Shown here: positions 8,645-17,861 of the stretch, piece after piece
Layout: every line of letters starts with the position of its first letter
Position numbering within the stretch: the stretch's first letter is position 1
Assembly (NCBI GenBank): GCA_938092015.1
Contig: CALKOT010000045.1
Location: 18,154-82,153 of the forward strand
Length of the DNA stretch: 64,000 bases
Reading direction: 5' to 3'
Origin: an uncultured Paracoccaceae bacterium
GTDB lineage: Bacteria > Pseudomonadota > Alphaproteobacteria > Rhodobacterales > Rhodobacteraceae
The notes under the pieces: model-generated
The model's input: the letters and a program-made list of their open reading frames with translations, nothing else
Databases searched by the model: none
What the model was told of the DNA's origin: nothing
Position numbers and translations under genes: made by a program

Positions 8645-10261
8645 CTATGCTTGATCGCGAAGCATGAACCGCTGGATCTTTCCGCTGGGCGTCTTTGGCA
8701 ACTCACTCACAAACGCGATCTCGCGAGGATAGGCATGGCCGCCAAGACGGGTGCGAACGTGGAGGCGGAGTTCCTCCGACAGTTCATCCGACGCGTTTTG
8801 TCCCCCGTGGAGCACAATGAAGGCTTTGACGATGTGCCCCCTCTCTGCATCCGGCTTACCGACAACACCGGATTCCAAAACAGCTTCATGTTCTAAAAGG
8901 CAGCTTTCCACGTCGAACGGACCGACGCGGTAGCCTGCGGTGCTGATCAGGTCGTCGTTGCGCCCGACAAAGCTGTAACTTCCATCATCATTCTTTTCTA
9001 CGCTGTCACCGGTCAGGTAATAGTCGCCGACCCAATCCTGCCCTTCGCGCCCCTCATATCCGGCAAAGAACATCAACAGTGATTTTGAGCGGTGGATCGC
9101 CAGCACGCCCTGCTCTCCATCCGCAACCTCTACGCCATCATCGTTTACGACAGCTAGCGACCAGCCCGGCATTGGGAACCCGGCGCTGCCCGGACGGATC
9201 GGGTGTTTCAGTGCATGATGGTTTAAGAGCATCATCGCAACTTCGGTCTGGCCATAGTGGTCGTGCAGCGGGCAGTTCAGCTTTTCGTCGAACCAACGCA
9301 TGACTTCTGGGTTTAAAGGCTCTCCCGCGCTGGAAGCCACCCGCAGGCGCCCCCTGATTGCGTCAGGTACTGTTTCACCATCCGCGATCATCATACGATA
9401 GGCGGTCGGTGCCCCGGCGAAGTTGGTCACGTTGTATTTCCGGACAACATCGCACGTGCGTTCCAACGAAAATGCGCCGTCAATCAAGATGGTCGCGTTA
9501 CCGCTGATCAGCGGACCAATCACCGCGTAATACAACCCATACGCCCAGCCGGGATCAGCGATATTCCAAAAGCTGTCGGCTGGCTGAAGGTCAATTCCGT
9601 AGCGCATATAAGCGAGAAACGACGGTAACGCGGCATGAGGAACTGCAACGCCCTTTGGGGGGCCGGTTGTGCCAGAAGTGAACATCATCAGCATCTGGTC
9701 TTCTGCCTGGCGCAGAACGGCGTCGAACGTATTTGATTGACCACCGAGAGCTGCCGCAAAGTCCAGATCGTCTTCGTCAGACGCATCGATGGTGACGATG
9801 AGGGGACTGTTCTCTACGTCGTTAAGCTTGGGTCGGTTCGTGGCGTCCGTGACAACGACCTTGGCGTGTGATCCGCCAAGCCGCTGCGCGATCGCTTTTG
9901 GCCCAAACGCTGTGAACAAAGGCTGGTAGACTGCGCCAGCGCGGAGGGCGCCGAAAATCACTGTCAGCAGCTCCGGTCCGCGCGGCAGAAGGGCTGCGAC
10001 GCGGTCGCCCGGGAGCACGCCGTGAGAGGTGAGGAGATTGGCGAAGCGGCTTGTGCTTTCCTTCAACTCACCAAATGTCATCTCGTCCGCTGTTCCGTCA
10101 GCGCGTTCATACCGGGCGGCTATGGCATTTGCAGGATGGCGATCAACACATTCGGTGCAGGTATTTAGGCCGGTGGTGAAGGAACCATCAAACTCAGCCG
10201 ACAAATCCGCAGGTTTGAACGCATTATAGAACGCCTCATAATCTGGTCGCGTGTCCGCCAT
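8645..10261 (-). CDS. AMP-forming acyl-CoA synthetase
   Basis: 538 aa from ATG 10261; upstream in-frame codons overlap the neighbouring gene and look non-coding. The P-loop-like motif MFTSGTTGPPKGV, the YGQTE adenylate motif (HDHYGQTEVA), the YLTGD hinge and the C-terminal lysine motif (ELPKTPSGKIQR) are all present, so it should activate a carboxylic acid to its CoA thioester. Last gene of the minus-strand unit TesB, amidohydrolase, ChaC-like, synthetase. The acid is unknown; the family includes acetyl/propionyl and medium-chain synthetases. Confidence 0.9.
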   Translation of the reverse strand: MADTRPDYEAFYNAFKPADLSAEFDGSFTTGLNTCTECVDRHPANAIAARYERADGTADEMTFGELKESTSRFANLLTSHGVLPGDRVAALLPRGPELLTVIFGALRAGAVYQPLFTAFGPKAIAQRLGGSHAKVVVTDATNRPKLNDVENSPLIVTIDASDEDDLDFAAALGGQSNTFDAVLRQAEDQMLMMFTSGTTGPPKGVAVPHAALPSFLAYMRYGIDLQPADSFWNIADPGWAYGLYYAVIGPLISGNATILIDGAFSLERTCDVVRKYNVTNFAGAPTAYRMMIADGETVPDAIRGRLRVASSAGEPLNPEVMRWFDEKLNCPLHDHYGQTEVAMMLLNHHALKHPIRPGSAGFPMPGWSLAVVNDDGVEVADGEQGVLAIHRSKSLLMFFAGYEGREGQDWVGDYYLTGDSVEKNDDGSYSFVGRNDDLISTAGYRVGPFDVESCLLEHEAVLESGVVGKPDAERGHIVKAFIVLHGGQNASDELSEELRLHVRTRLGGHAYPREIAFVSELPKTPSGKIQRFMLRDQA

Positions 10262-10280
10262 GCCTGTTCTTCCTCTTTGG

Positions 10281-11009
10281 TTATCCCCGCAACGCCTTCG
10301 CACGCGCGTGCAAGCGGCGCATGTCGGCGTCTTCAATGCCCAGTTCATCCAAATGTCGGACCATCGAATCCAAATACTCAAAATTCGGGCCCAGCCGGCC
10401 CTCCGCCAACGCGATCATCCGGGCGGCTTGCTCTTCCGACAGATCAGGCGCGTATCGCCGGTTATCGCAATTCATCAGAAACACCAGCGCATCAACCGGA
10501 CCTTGCGGGGTAGAGATCTGCCTAAATTCCGGGCAATAGGTTCCTGAAAACATCTCACGCCGCCACATGAATCCAGTTTCACGATCGACGATTTCCGCCG
10601 GTATGCGCAGAACAACACCGTCACAATGGCCGCCCGAATCAAGCGCGGCCATCAGGCCAGGTTGCTGCGGACTGCCCCGCCCGCCTTCCAGCCACATGCA
10701 GAAACTGCGCCGCCATCCTGGCAATGAGCCATAGCGATATTCGACAACCTCTACAGCCGGGTCCCAGATGAGCGAGCCATATCCAAACACCCAAAGGTCC
10801 TGGTCCATACGACCAAATAGAATCTCTTGCCGGTTGGCTTCTCGCTCATCATGGTCCATGCGCCAATCGGCGGGCCAACCTTCGGCGATCGCCTGTTCTT
10901 CGAATTCATCAAAACGCTCCAACCCAAACCGCATTTCGGATATGCTGGGCGGAGTGACTTTGCCGCGCAAAGCTGGTGTGTGGCGGAAGACGTGATCATC
11001 GAATGACAT
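10281..11009 (-). CDS. gamma-glutamylcyclotransferase, ChaC-like
   Basis: 242 aa. VFGYGSLIWDP at about residues 72-82 is the substrate-binding motif of ChaC/GGCT-fold enzymes, followed by RRSFCMWL and the acidic GVVLRIP-type strand. The family cleaves gamma-glutamyl compounds such as glutathione to 5-oxoproline. An N-terminal extension of about 65 residues precedes the fold, longer than in minimal ChaC proteins. Sits 19 bp before the synthetase on the same strand. Why it is in a catabolic operon is not clear; glutathione-linked detoxification is possible. Confidence 0.83.
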   Translation of the reverse strand: MSFDDHVFRHTPALRGKVTPPSISEMRFGLERFDEFEEQAIAEGWPADWRMDHDEREANRQEILFGRMDQDLWVFGYGSLIWDPAVEVVEYRYGSLPGWRRSFCMWLEGGRGSPQQPGLMAALDSGGHCDGVVLRIPAEIVDRETGFMWRREMFSGTYCPEFRQISTPQGPVDALVFLMNCDNRRYAPDLSEEQAARMIALAEGRLGPNFEYLDSMVRHLDELGIEDADMRRLHARAKALRG

Positions 11010-11074
11010 GAAAGCAGACCTAGCCGGTTTGGCGCCTCTATGACTAGTGGCGTTTTAGTGATCCCGTAACGGCT

Positions 11075-12115
11075 TTACTGCTGGACGCCATAAACCCGCC
11101 GTGCAGTTCCGCTAAACAACGCCTCTTTGTCATCTTCTGAACGACCAGCAACCAGCTTTTTCATCGCATTCCAGTAAACGCGATAGCCGACCGAAACCCG
11201 GTCCACCGGAAAATTGCTTTCGAACATACAGCGGTCAGCGCCAAACAGACCCAGTGTGTATTCGTAGAAACTCGCCTGATCATCGAGCAGCTCATCAGAT
11301 GACGGTGGCTTGTCACGCTCCAGATACCCAAAGCCATTGTCAGGCATAGCCAACCCGCCAAGTTTCGCATGAACGTTCGGCAATTCGGCAATGGCGGCGA
11401 TGTCGTCTTTCCACTTGGCGTAGATGTCCGCCTTGCGATCAGCATAGACGCCAACACCAAGGGGCGTGCCAAAATGGTCGAGGATCATGGTCGTGTCCGG
11501 GCATGCCTCCCCCAGATCACGGTATTCTTCCAGCTGATGGTGGTAGAGCCAACAGTCATAAGTCAGCCCCCGCTCGCCCAGCCTTCGCACGCCGTTTCGG
11601 AAGGCGTCTGAGGCAGACAGGCCTGGTTCTCCGCGCCCCGGGATCATCAATGCGCCCGGGTCCTTAGTCTCTAGGCTCAGCGAATGACGGATGCCTTTGA
11701 AAAGGCCCCCGCCCGCCGTCGTATGGGCGTCGAGCACTTCATCAAGTTGTGGGTGAGCGAGATGAGCGTTGGCTATGTGGCCGATTAGCTGAGCTTTTTC
11801 TGGGCGCTCCGCCGCAAGGGCCGCTTGCCCCGCTACATATTCGGTCTCGCCCACCGGCTTCATGTGGTCCGGACCATCCTCGCGCCAATTCATCCGGCAT
11901 TCGATGAAGATCGTACCGATGACATTGTGACCGTCGGAAGTATCTTCCCACAGTTGAGGAATCTCATAGACGCTGCCGCCGCGATCCCAAAGGTGATGAT
12001 GGGGGTCGATGATCTCGCGATCCGGGTCGACGACATCTTCAACAACCTGACCGAGCCATTCGTTCCGGTGGGCCATATCCTTGATCCATTCGCGGTAGTC
12101 ACGGGTCATCGTCAT
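11075..12115 (-). CDS. amidohydrolase-2 family metal-dependent hydrolase
   Basis: 346 aa TIM-barrel hydrolase. IIDPHHHLWD near residues 35-44 carries the first metal-binding His pair, DHFG the mid-barrel His region and FESNFPVDR the conserved C-terminal Asp strand. The family includes lactonases and decarboxylases acting on ring-cleavage products. Its start overlaps the TesB stop (ATGA), so the two are co-translated. A lactonase would fit a pathway containing a Baeyer-Villiger enzyme, but this is inference. Confidence 0.83.
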   Translation of the reverse strand: MTMTRDYREWIKDMAHRNEWLGQVVEDVVDPDREIIDPHHHLWDRGGSVYEIPQLWEDTSDGHNVIGTIFIECRMNWREDGPDHMKPVGETEYVAGQAALAAERPEKAQLIGHIANAHLAHPQLDEVLDAHTTAGGGLFKGIRHSLSLETKDPGALMIPGRGEPGLSASDAFRNGVRRLGERGLTYDCWLYHHQLEEYRDLGEACPDTTMILDHFGTPLGVGVYADRKADIYAKWKDDIAAIAELPNVHAKLGGLAMPDNGFGYLERDKPPSSDELLDDQASFYEYTLGLFGADRCMFESNFPVDRVSVGYRVYWNAMKKLVAGRSEDDKEALFSGTARRVYGVQQ

Positions 12116-12981
12116 TCCCCCTTTGGCTTAATTGGGCGCATCAGACCTTCCTGCGCAACGCTAACCGCCAACCGCCCGTCGCGGGTGTAGATCGATCCGC
12201 GATTGAACGCGCGCGCGCCGCCGGTGAAGGGCGCGTCCATGGCGTATAGGTGCCATTCGTCGATTTTGAGGGCGCCATGAAACCACATTGCGTGATCTAG
12301 CGAAGCGCCCATCATATGCCCTAGCGTCCAGCTGAGGCCATGAGGCCGCCCACCCGATGACAGCAGCCCCATGTCGGACGCATAGGCCAGCGCACAGTGG
12401 TGCACCGCTGGATCGTCCGGCAAAGGGCCGACGGCGCGTATCCACGCGAGGTTTGAATCAGATTTCGGCGTTGGGCGTAAAGGGTGCTGTGGGTCGACAT
12501 CCCGAACTTCGATCAAACGATCCCGTAAAAAGGCGCGTTCTTTCCGGTCGGGGTCTTCGGCCATCGCCTCACGATGAAAATCCATCCGGTCACCGACATC
12601 CTCTGGCGCCGGCGCGTCGGGCATATCGTGTTGAAAATCCCAACCTTCTTCATCCACGTGAAAACTGGCGGACATGTTGAAAATCTGTCGCCCATGTTGA
12701 ATGGCCACGATCCGGCGGGTGGTAAAACTGCCGCCATCGCGGGCGCGATCAACTTCATAGATGATCGGCATGTTCGGATCGCCTGCGCGCATGAAATAGG
12801 CATGGAGGGAATGGCACAACCGCCCCTCAACCGTTTTGTATGCAGCAGCCAGCGATTGCGCGATCACCAGTCCGCCAAACGCGCGGGTGTTTGTGGCGCC
12901 GCCTTCATGCTGACCACGAAACAGGTTCATCTCTAAGGGTTCCACATCCAGCAGCTTCTGGATCGTGATTTCGTCGGTCAT
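12112..12981 (-). CDS. tesB: acyl-CoA thioesterase II, TesB type
   Basis: 289 aa double hot-dog protein. Recognisable stretches are FRGQHEGGATNTRAFGGLV near the N-terminus, SLHAYFMRAGD, and SLDHAMWFHG with the catalytic Asp, typical of bacterial TesB. Length matches the family (about 285-290 aa). First gene of the minus-strand unit and divergent from the old yellow enzyme across about 100 bp. It would release free acid from CoA esters or relieve CoA trapping in the pathway. Confidence 0.9.
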   Translation of the reverse strand: MTDEITIQKLLDVEPLEMNLFRGQHEGGATNTRAFGGLVIAQSLAAAYKTVEGRLCHSLHAYFMRAGDPNMPIIYEVDRARDGGSFTTRRIVAIQHGRQIFNMSASFHVDEEGWDFQHDMPDAPAPEDVGDRMDFHREAMAEDPDRKERAFLRDRLIEVRDVDPQHPLRPTPKSDSNLAWIRAVGPLPDDPAVHHCALAYASDMGLLSSGGRPHGLSWTLGHMMGASLDHAMWFHGALKIDEWHLYAMDAPFTGGARAFNRGSIYTRDGRLAVSVAQEGLMRPIKPKGE

Positions 12982-13084
12982 GTCGTGGTTCCCTTACGTC
13001 TTCTCTGTCACAGTGATCAGCGCGGCGGTAGAAACGTGGCACGCGCCGCAAGCGCGGGCAAGACTAACCAAAGGGACGCCCCAG

Positions 13085-14293
13085 ATGCTCGACCAACCAC
13101 TTGAACTGCCCTGTGGCGCCATCCTCTCTAACCGGCTGGCGAAAGCGGCGCTGACGGAACGCATCGCAGTGGGTCGGATGGAGGCGAACGAGGCGCATGA
13201 AAACCTCTATCGCCGCTGGTCGCATTCAGGCGCCGGGCTGATTATCACCGGCAATGTGATCCCAGACCGAATGCACCCTGAAGCGGCTGGCAATGTCGCG
13301 CTGGATGCTGAGGCTGATCTGGAGGCGCTACGCCGATACGCCGCTGCAGGGACTGAGGCGGGCAATCACATTTGGATGCAAATCTCTCACGCCGGGCGGC
13401 AAACGCCAGGCGCAGTGAACACTGCCCCTCACGCGCCGAGCGCCGTGCCGATGGTGTTGAAACACGGCGACCATGGCGACCCCGTCGCGATGACCGAAAA
13501 TCAGATCAGGGCGGCCATCGATAGTTTCGCCTGGGCCGCTGGAAAGGCGAAAGAGGTTGGTTTTACTGGCGTTCAGATCCATGGTGCCCATGGCTATCTG
13601 ATCAGCCAGTTCCTGAACCCACGCGTTAACAAGCGCGACGACCAATGGGGCGGCCCGCTAGAGAACCGTGCACGACTGGCGCTAGAAATTGTCCGCGAAG
13701 TACGCGCCGCCGTGGGGCATGACTTCCCGGTTTCGATCAAGCTGAACTCAACCGATTTCCAGTCTGATGGATTTACGTTGGACGACTGCGTCGCCGTTGT
13801 TCAGTGGCTGGAAAACAACGGTGTGGACTTGCTGGAAGTGTCCGGTGGCAACTACGAAATCCCCGCCATGGTCATGGGCAAGCGCGGCGAAGCGCCAGTC
13901 GTCAAAGAAAGTACGCAGATCCGCGAGGCCTTCTTTATCGACTACGCCGCCGAACTACGCGAACATTCCGATATCCCGATGATGGTCACAGGCGGGTTCC
14001 GCACCCACGCCGCGATGGCCGAGGCGTTGGAGGTCGACGCGGCCGACGTGATCGGGCTGGGCCGCACGCTAATCTCCGAGCCCGACCTTCCTGCCCGCAT
14101 CCTATCAAATCAAGCGAACGCGCTGGATGTCGAAGCAGGCATTACCCCCCCTTATACCCGCATGCCTTGGTATTATGCCCAGTTACAACGCATGGGCCGC
14201 GGTGAAGCCCCGGATCTGAGCCTGACAGGTGAAGAAGCGATGGCGGAGTTTAAGCACCAAGAGGCTGCGACATTGGCCGCACTGAAAGGATAA
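13085..14293 (+). CDS. NADH:flavin oxidoreductase (old yellow enzyme family)
   Basis: 402 aa, start at ATG 13085; the open frame upstream of it overlaps the divergent promoter and is non-coding. The TIM-barrel FMN enzyme motifs are seen: GLIITGNVIPDR, QISHAGRQT, VQIHGAHGYLISQFLNP and ENRARLALEIV, then VTGGFRT and VIGLGRTLISEP for FMN phosphate binding. Reduces activated C=C bonds of enones or enoyl thioesters. First gene of a tight four-gene operon. Confidence 0.9.
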   Translation: MLDQPLELPCGAILSNRLAKAALTERIAVGRMEANEAHENLYRRWSHSGAGLIITGNVIPDRMHPEAAGNVALDAEADLEALRRYAAAGTEAGNHIWMQISHAGRQTPGAVNTAPHAPSAVPMVLKHGDHGDPVAMTENQIRAAIDSFAWAAGKAKEVGFTGVQIHGAHGYLISQFLNPRVNKRDDQWGGPLENRARLALEIVREVRAAVGHDFPVSIKLNSTDFQSDGFTLDDCVAVVQWLENNGVDLLEVSGGNYEIPAMVMGKRGEAPVVKESTQIREAFFIDYAAELREHSDIPMMVTGGFRTHAAMAEALEVDAADVIGLGRTLISEPDLPARILSNQANALDVEAGITPPYTRMPWYYAQLQRMGRGEAPDLSLTGEEAMAEFKHQEAATLAALKG

Positions 14294-14296
14294 TTC

Positions 14297-15457
14297 ATGG
14301 ACTATTTCCTGACAGAAGATCAGCGCGACCTGCTAACGGGGCTTGAGAAAACGTTGGAACCTTTCGACGACGCCTACTGGCTGGATCACGATCGCAGCGG
14401 CGAGTTTCCCGAAGAGTTCTATCAAGCGATGGCGCAAGGCGGTTGGCTGGGCATCGCGACGCCGGAAGAAATGGGCGGCGGTGGTCTTGGCGTCGTTGAA
14501 GCCGCGCTGATGATGGAGGCGGTGGCGAAAAAGGGCGGCATGACCGCGGCCTCAGCTATCCATGTGAACATATTTGGCCCCGGCTCGTTGATGAAACATG
14601 CGTCAGAAGATCAGCAGCGCCGTTGGGTGCAGCCACTTTTGACTGGTCAGCAGCGCATGTGTTTTGGCGTGACAGAGGCAAATGTGGGCCTCGACACCAC
14701 CCGTCTAAAAACTCGCGCGGTAAAGGACGGCAACAAATACGTAATTAATGGCGCGAAATGCTGGACGACGACGGCGCAAGTATCTGACAAGATCATGCTG
14801 CTGGCACGGACTGATGGGCGAGACGACAAGAACCCGACTGGCGGCCTGTCGATGTTCTACACCGATCTTGATCGTAGCGCCGTCGACATACGCAAGATCG
14901 AGAAAATGGGCCGCCACGCGGTCGATACGAATGAGCTGTTCATCACCGACCTTGAGGTGCCGCCTGAGGATCTGGTCGGTGAAGAAGGCATGGGGTTCCG
15001 CTACATCATCGACAGCCTGAACCCGGAACGCATTCTGGTCGCCATCGAGGCCATCGGCATCGCCACCTCGGCTCTGGAACGGGCCGTGGCATACGCGAAA
15101 GAGCGTGTCGTCTTTGAGCGGCCCATTGGCATGAACCAGTCGATCCAACACCCGCTAGCAGACGGTTGGGCGCGGCTGGAGGCGGCTCGTCTGCTTTGCC
15201 TCAAGGCCGCCGCCTTATCCGACGCAGGCCAGCCTTGCGGCGTTGAGGCGAACGCCGCCAAGTATCTCGCCGCCGAAACCGGCATGGACGTCGTCCGCAC
15301 CGCAATGGCGACCCATGGCGGCATGGGATACGCGCGCGAATTCCACATTGAGCGCTACTTTCGCGAAATGGCGATCCCGTATCTGGTGCCGGTCTCGCAG
15401 CAACTCGCGCTGTGTTTTGTCGCTGAGCGGGGCCTTGGCCTGCCGAAGTCTTACTGA
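14297..15457 (+). CDS. acyl-CoA dehydrogenase
   Basis: 386 aa, 3 bp after the oxidoreductase. Motifs CFGVTEANVGLDTT, INGAKCWTT and ATHGGMGYAREFHIERYFRE are family-typical. At the usual site of the catalytic Glu (often EGTS) the sequence reads PYLVPVSQQL, with no Glu; the C-terminal GLPKSY belongs to a subfamily with this trait. The base may lie elsewhere, as in isovaleryl-CoA dehydrogenase-type enzymes, or the enzyme may catalyse another reaction on acyl-CoA. Stop and next start overlap (TGATG). Confidence 0.88.
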   Translation: MDYFLTEDQRDLLTGLEKTLEPFDDAYWLDHDRSGEFPEEFYQAMAQGGWLGIATPEEMGGGGLGVVEAALMMEAVAKKGGMTAASAIHVNIFGPGSLMKHASEDQQRRWVQPLLTGQQRMCFGVTEANVGLDTTRLKTRAVKDGNKYVINGAKCWTTTAQVSDKIMLLARTDGRDDKNPTGGLSMFYTDLDRSAVDIRKIEKMGRHAVDTNELFITDLEVPPEDLVGEEGMGFRYIIDSLNPERILVAIEAIGIATSALERAVAYAKERVVFERPIGMNQSIQHPLADGWARLEAARLLCLKAAALSDAGQPCGVEANAAKYLAAETGMDVVRTAMATHGGMGYAREFHIERYFREMAIPYLVPVSQQLALCFVAERGLGLPKSY

Positions 15458-16332
15458 TGATCAAGCAAATTACATTCATCGGCCTCGGCGTCATGGGCGA
15501 GGCGATGTGCGGCAACCTCGCGCGGCGGGGCGACTGGCCGGTTTTTGCCTATGACCTGAAGTCAGAGCCGCTGGAGCGATTAGCTGCTGAGGGTGTTCCC
15601 TCCGCCACGTCCATGGACGAGGCTGCGGCGTCAGACTTCGTCATCACCTGCCTCCCCGGCGGCGACCATGTCCGCTCGCTGGTGCTGGACGGCAGGTTGC
15701 TGGACAAGATAAAACCGGGCTCGGTTTTGGTCGACATGTCTACATCTCAACCCGCCTTGATGCGCGAGATCGCTGAGGCGGCCCGCGCCAAAAACATCGA
15801 CTTCGCCGACGCCCCCATCGCCCGTACCCGGCAAGCTGCGGCGGACGGCACCCTTGCCATCATGGTCGGCGCTTCAGACGCGACCTTCGCGCGTATCCAG
15901 CCGGTGATGGAGACCATCGGCTCAGACGTCATGCACTGTGGCGAGGTTGGAACGGGCCAGATCGTCAAGATCATGAACAACATGGTCCTGTTCCAAACCG
16001 TCGCCGCCCTGAACGAAGCGGTTGAAATGGCGGAAGGTGCAGGCATGGACGGCGCGGCGCTGTTCGAGATGCTCACTAAAGGTTCAGCCGATAGTTTCGC
16101 CCTTAGAAACCACGGCATGAAATCATCGGCCCCCCGCATCTACCCAAGCCCTGCCTTTTCGGTGGACTATGCCGCCAAGGACTTGCGCTATGCCCTGGAA
16201 CTGGCTGACGAAACTGGCGTAGACGCAGCAGGTGCCCGCAATGTCGCGCGCCTGTTTGAGGCAGCGCAGGCGGCGGGCGATGGCGACAAATACTGGCCCG
16301 TGATCCGGGAAACCCTGAAGAAGGAAGACTGA
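15457..16332 (+). CDS. NAD(P)-dependent beta-hydroxyacid dehydrogenase (HIBADH family)
   Basis: 291 aa. ITFIGLGVMGEAMCGNLAR is the N-terminal Rossmann motif of 3-hydroxyisobutyrate/tartronate-semialdehyde reductases, followed by the substrate-binding region DAPIARTRQAAADG (usually DAPVSGG, here divergent) and the catalytic Lys in GQIVKIMNNM. Coupled to the dehydrogenase upstream and 1 bp from the MDR gene downstream. A paralogue lies at 52481-53314. Likely oxidises a branched hydroxyacid or reduces its semialdehyde. Confidence 0.87.
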   Translation: MIKQITFIGLGVMGEAMCGNLARRGDWPVFAYDLKSEPLERLAAEGVPSATSMDEAAASDFVITCLPGGDHVRSLVLDGRLLDKIKPGSVLVDMSTSQPALMREIAEAARAKNIDFADAPIARTRQAAADGTLAIMVGASDATFARIQPVMETIGSDVMHCGEVGTGQIVKIMNNMVLFQTVAALNEAVEMAEGAGMDGAALFEMLTKGSADSFALRNHGMKSSAPRIYPSPAFSVDYAAKDLRYALELADETGVDAAGARNVARLFEAAQAAGDGDKYWPVIRETLKKED

Positions 16333-16333
16333 T

Positions 16334-17347
16334 ATGCGCGCATGGGAAATCATCAAAGGCGGCGGCGTAGATACGCTGAATTTCGCGAACCACGACACAC
16401 CCGAACCCGGCCCCGGTCAGGTGCGGGTGAAGATGAACGCCAACTCCATCAACTACCGCGACCTGACGACCATCGAAGACCCGGTAAGCCGCAAGCTGCC
16501 CTTCCCGACCGTGCCAAACTCTGACGGCGCAGGCGTGATCTCAGCCGTTGGCGAAGGCTCGTCCTGGTCGGTCGGCGATCGCGTTACATCCTGCTTCTTC
16601 GAAGACTGGACGGCAGGTGAAATCAGCGCCGCCGCCATGGCGTCAGCCCTCGGCGGCGCCCGGCAAGGCGTGCTGGCCGAAGAGGTCATCCTGCCAGCCC
16701 ACGGCGTCATCGCCACCCCGGATCATCTGTCGGACGCCGAGGCCGCCACTCTGCCCTGCGCCGCCCTCACCGCCTGGCACGCCCTGACCCTGCCCCGTCC
16801 CGTGATGGCCGGTGAGACAGTGCTGTTGTTAGGCACCGGAGGCGTCTCTGTCTTCGCCCAGCAGTTCTGCGCAATCATGGGCGCGAAGACGATCGTGACG
16901 TCCTCATCCGACGACAAGCTGGCGAAGATGAAGGCGCTCGGCGCAGGTGAGACTATTAACTACCGCAACACAACTGACTGGGACGCTGCAGTGCTGGAGA
17001 TGACGGGCGGCGTCGGCGTCGATCGAGTGGTTGAGGTTGGTGGCCCGGGTACATTCGACAAGTCCGTAAACGCCGTCCGCGTCGGCGGCATTGTTGGGCT
17101 GATCGGCATCCTGACTGGCATTGCAGGGCAAGCGGCCCCTACCGCAATCATGCGCAAGTCAGTAACCGTGCGAGGTATCTACGTCGGATCGCGCGCAATG
17201 TTTGCAGGAATGAACGCGGCGATTGAGGCGCATGGCCTAAAACCGGTCATCGACCAGACATTCGGTTTCGAAGACGCCAAATCCGCCTATCACACGATGC
17301 GGGGCGCAGGGCATTTTGGCAAAATCGTCATCGATTTTGCCAAGTAA
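16334..17347 (+). CDS. MDR-family zinc-independent-looking alcohol dehydrogenase/quinone oxidoreductase
   Basis: 337 aa medium-chain reductase. The GroES-like domain (NSINYRDL, FPTVPNSDGAGVI) is followed by a Rossmann domain with LLLGTGGVSVFAQQF. The four-Cys structural zinc loop is absent, so it groups with quinone/enoyl reductases rather than classical zinc alcohol dehydrogenases. Last gene of the OYE-ACAD-HIBADH-MDR operon; 10 bp before a GNAT gene that may be read on the same transcript. Confidence 0.86.
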   Translation: MRAWEIIKGGGVDTLNFANHDTPEPGPGQVRVKMNANSINYRDLTTIEDPVSRKLPFPTVPNSDGAGVISAVGEGSSWSVGDRVTSCFFEDWTAGEISAAAMASALGGARQGVLAEEVILPAHGVIATPDHLSDAEAATLPCAALTAWHALTLPRPVMAGETVLLLGTGGVSVFAQQFCAIMGAKTIVTSSSDDKLAKMKALGAGETINYRNTTDWDAAVLEMTGGVGVDRVVEVGGPGTFDKSVNAVRVGGIVGLIGILTGIAGQAAPTAIMRKSVTVRGIYVGSRAMFAGMNAAIEAHGLKPVIDQTFGFEDAKSAYHTMRGAGHFGKIVIDFAK

Positions 17348-17357
17348 GCTGGACTTG

Positions 17358-17861
17358 ATGAATATCACGACTCGATTAGCCACGCAGGCCGATATCCCAG
17401 CCTGCGCGGACGTTCATATCGAAAGCTGCCTTGATATCTACCGGCCGTTTATCTCGGCAGAGGTGCACACCAAAACGCTGCCCGACAATCTAAATGCGGT
17501 TTGGGCGGATGAGCAGTTAGAAAATGGCGACTTCATTGTGATGGCCGAGGATGCTGGCAATACCGTTGGCATTGTCACTGTGCGGAACCAATCGACGCCA
17601 TATATCGACCATTTCCACGTCACACCTGCACGCAAAAGCGGAGGCATCGGCCGTCTCCTGATGCGCGCGACGGTGACAGAAATGCTGAAACGGGGCATGG
17701 ATCACTGCTATCTCGACGTTGCGGATGGCAACGATGCGGCTTTGGCTTTCTACAAAGCGATGGGCGGCGAGATCGGCGAGTTCATCGAAGGCGACCTCTT
17801 CGGCACGCCCCTCAGGGCGCAGATCATTCGCTGGTCCGATCTTTTAAAGCTTAACCTCTGA
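17358..17861 (+). CDS. GNAT family N-acetyltransferase
   Basis: 167 aa, start at ATG 17358. The acetyl-CoA-binding motif A is seen as FHVTPARKSGGIGRLLM (consensus R/QxxGxG/A), followed by the C-terminal helix in AALAFYKAMGGEIGE. Substrate unknown. Its 3' end overlaps by 11 bp the ancestral 3' end of the convergent lysR reading frame, which continues past a premature stop. Confidence 0.85.
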   Translation: MNITTRLATQADIPACADVHIESCLDIYRPFISAEVHTKTLPDNLNAVWADEQLENGDFIVMAEDAGNTVGIVTVRNQSTPYIDHFHVTPARKSGGIGRLLMRATVTEMLKRGMDHCYLDVADGNDAALAFYKAMGGEIGEFIEGDLFGTPLRAQIIRWSDLLKLNL

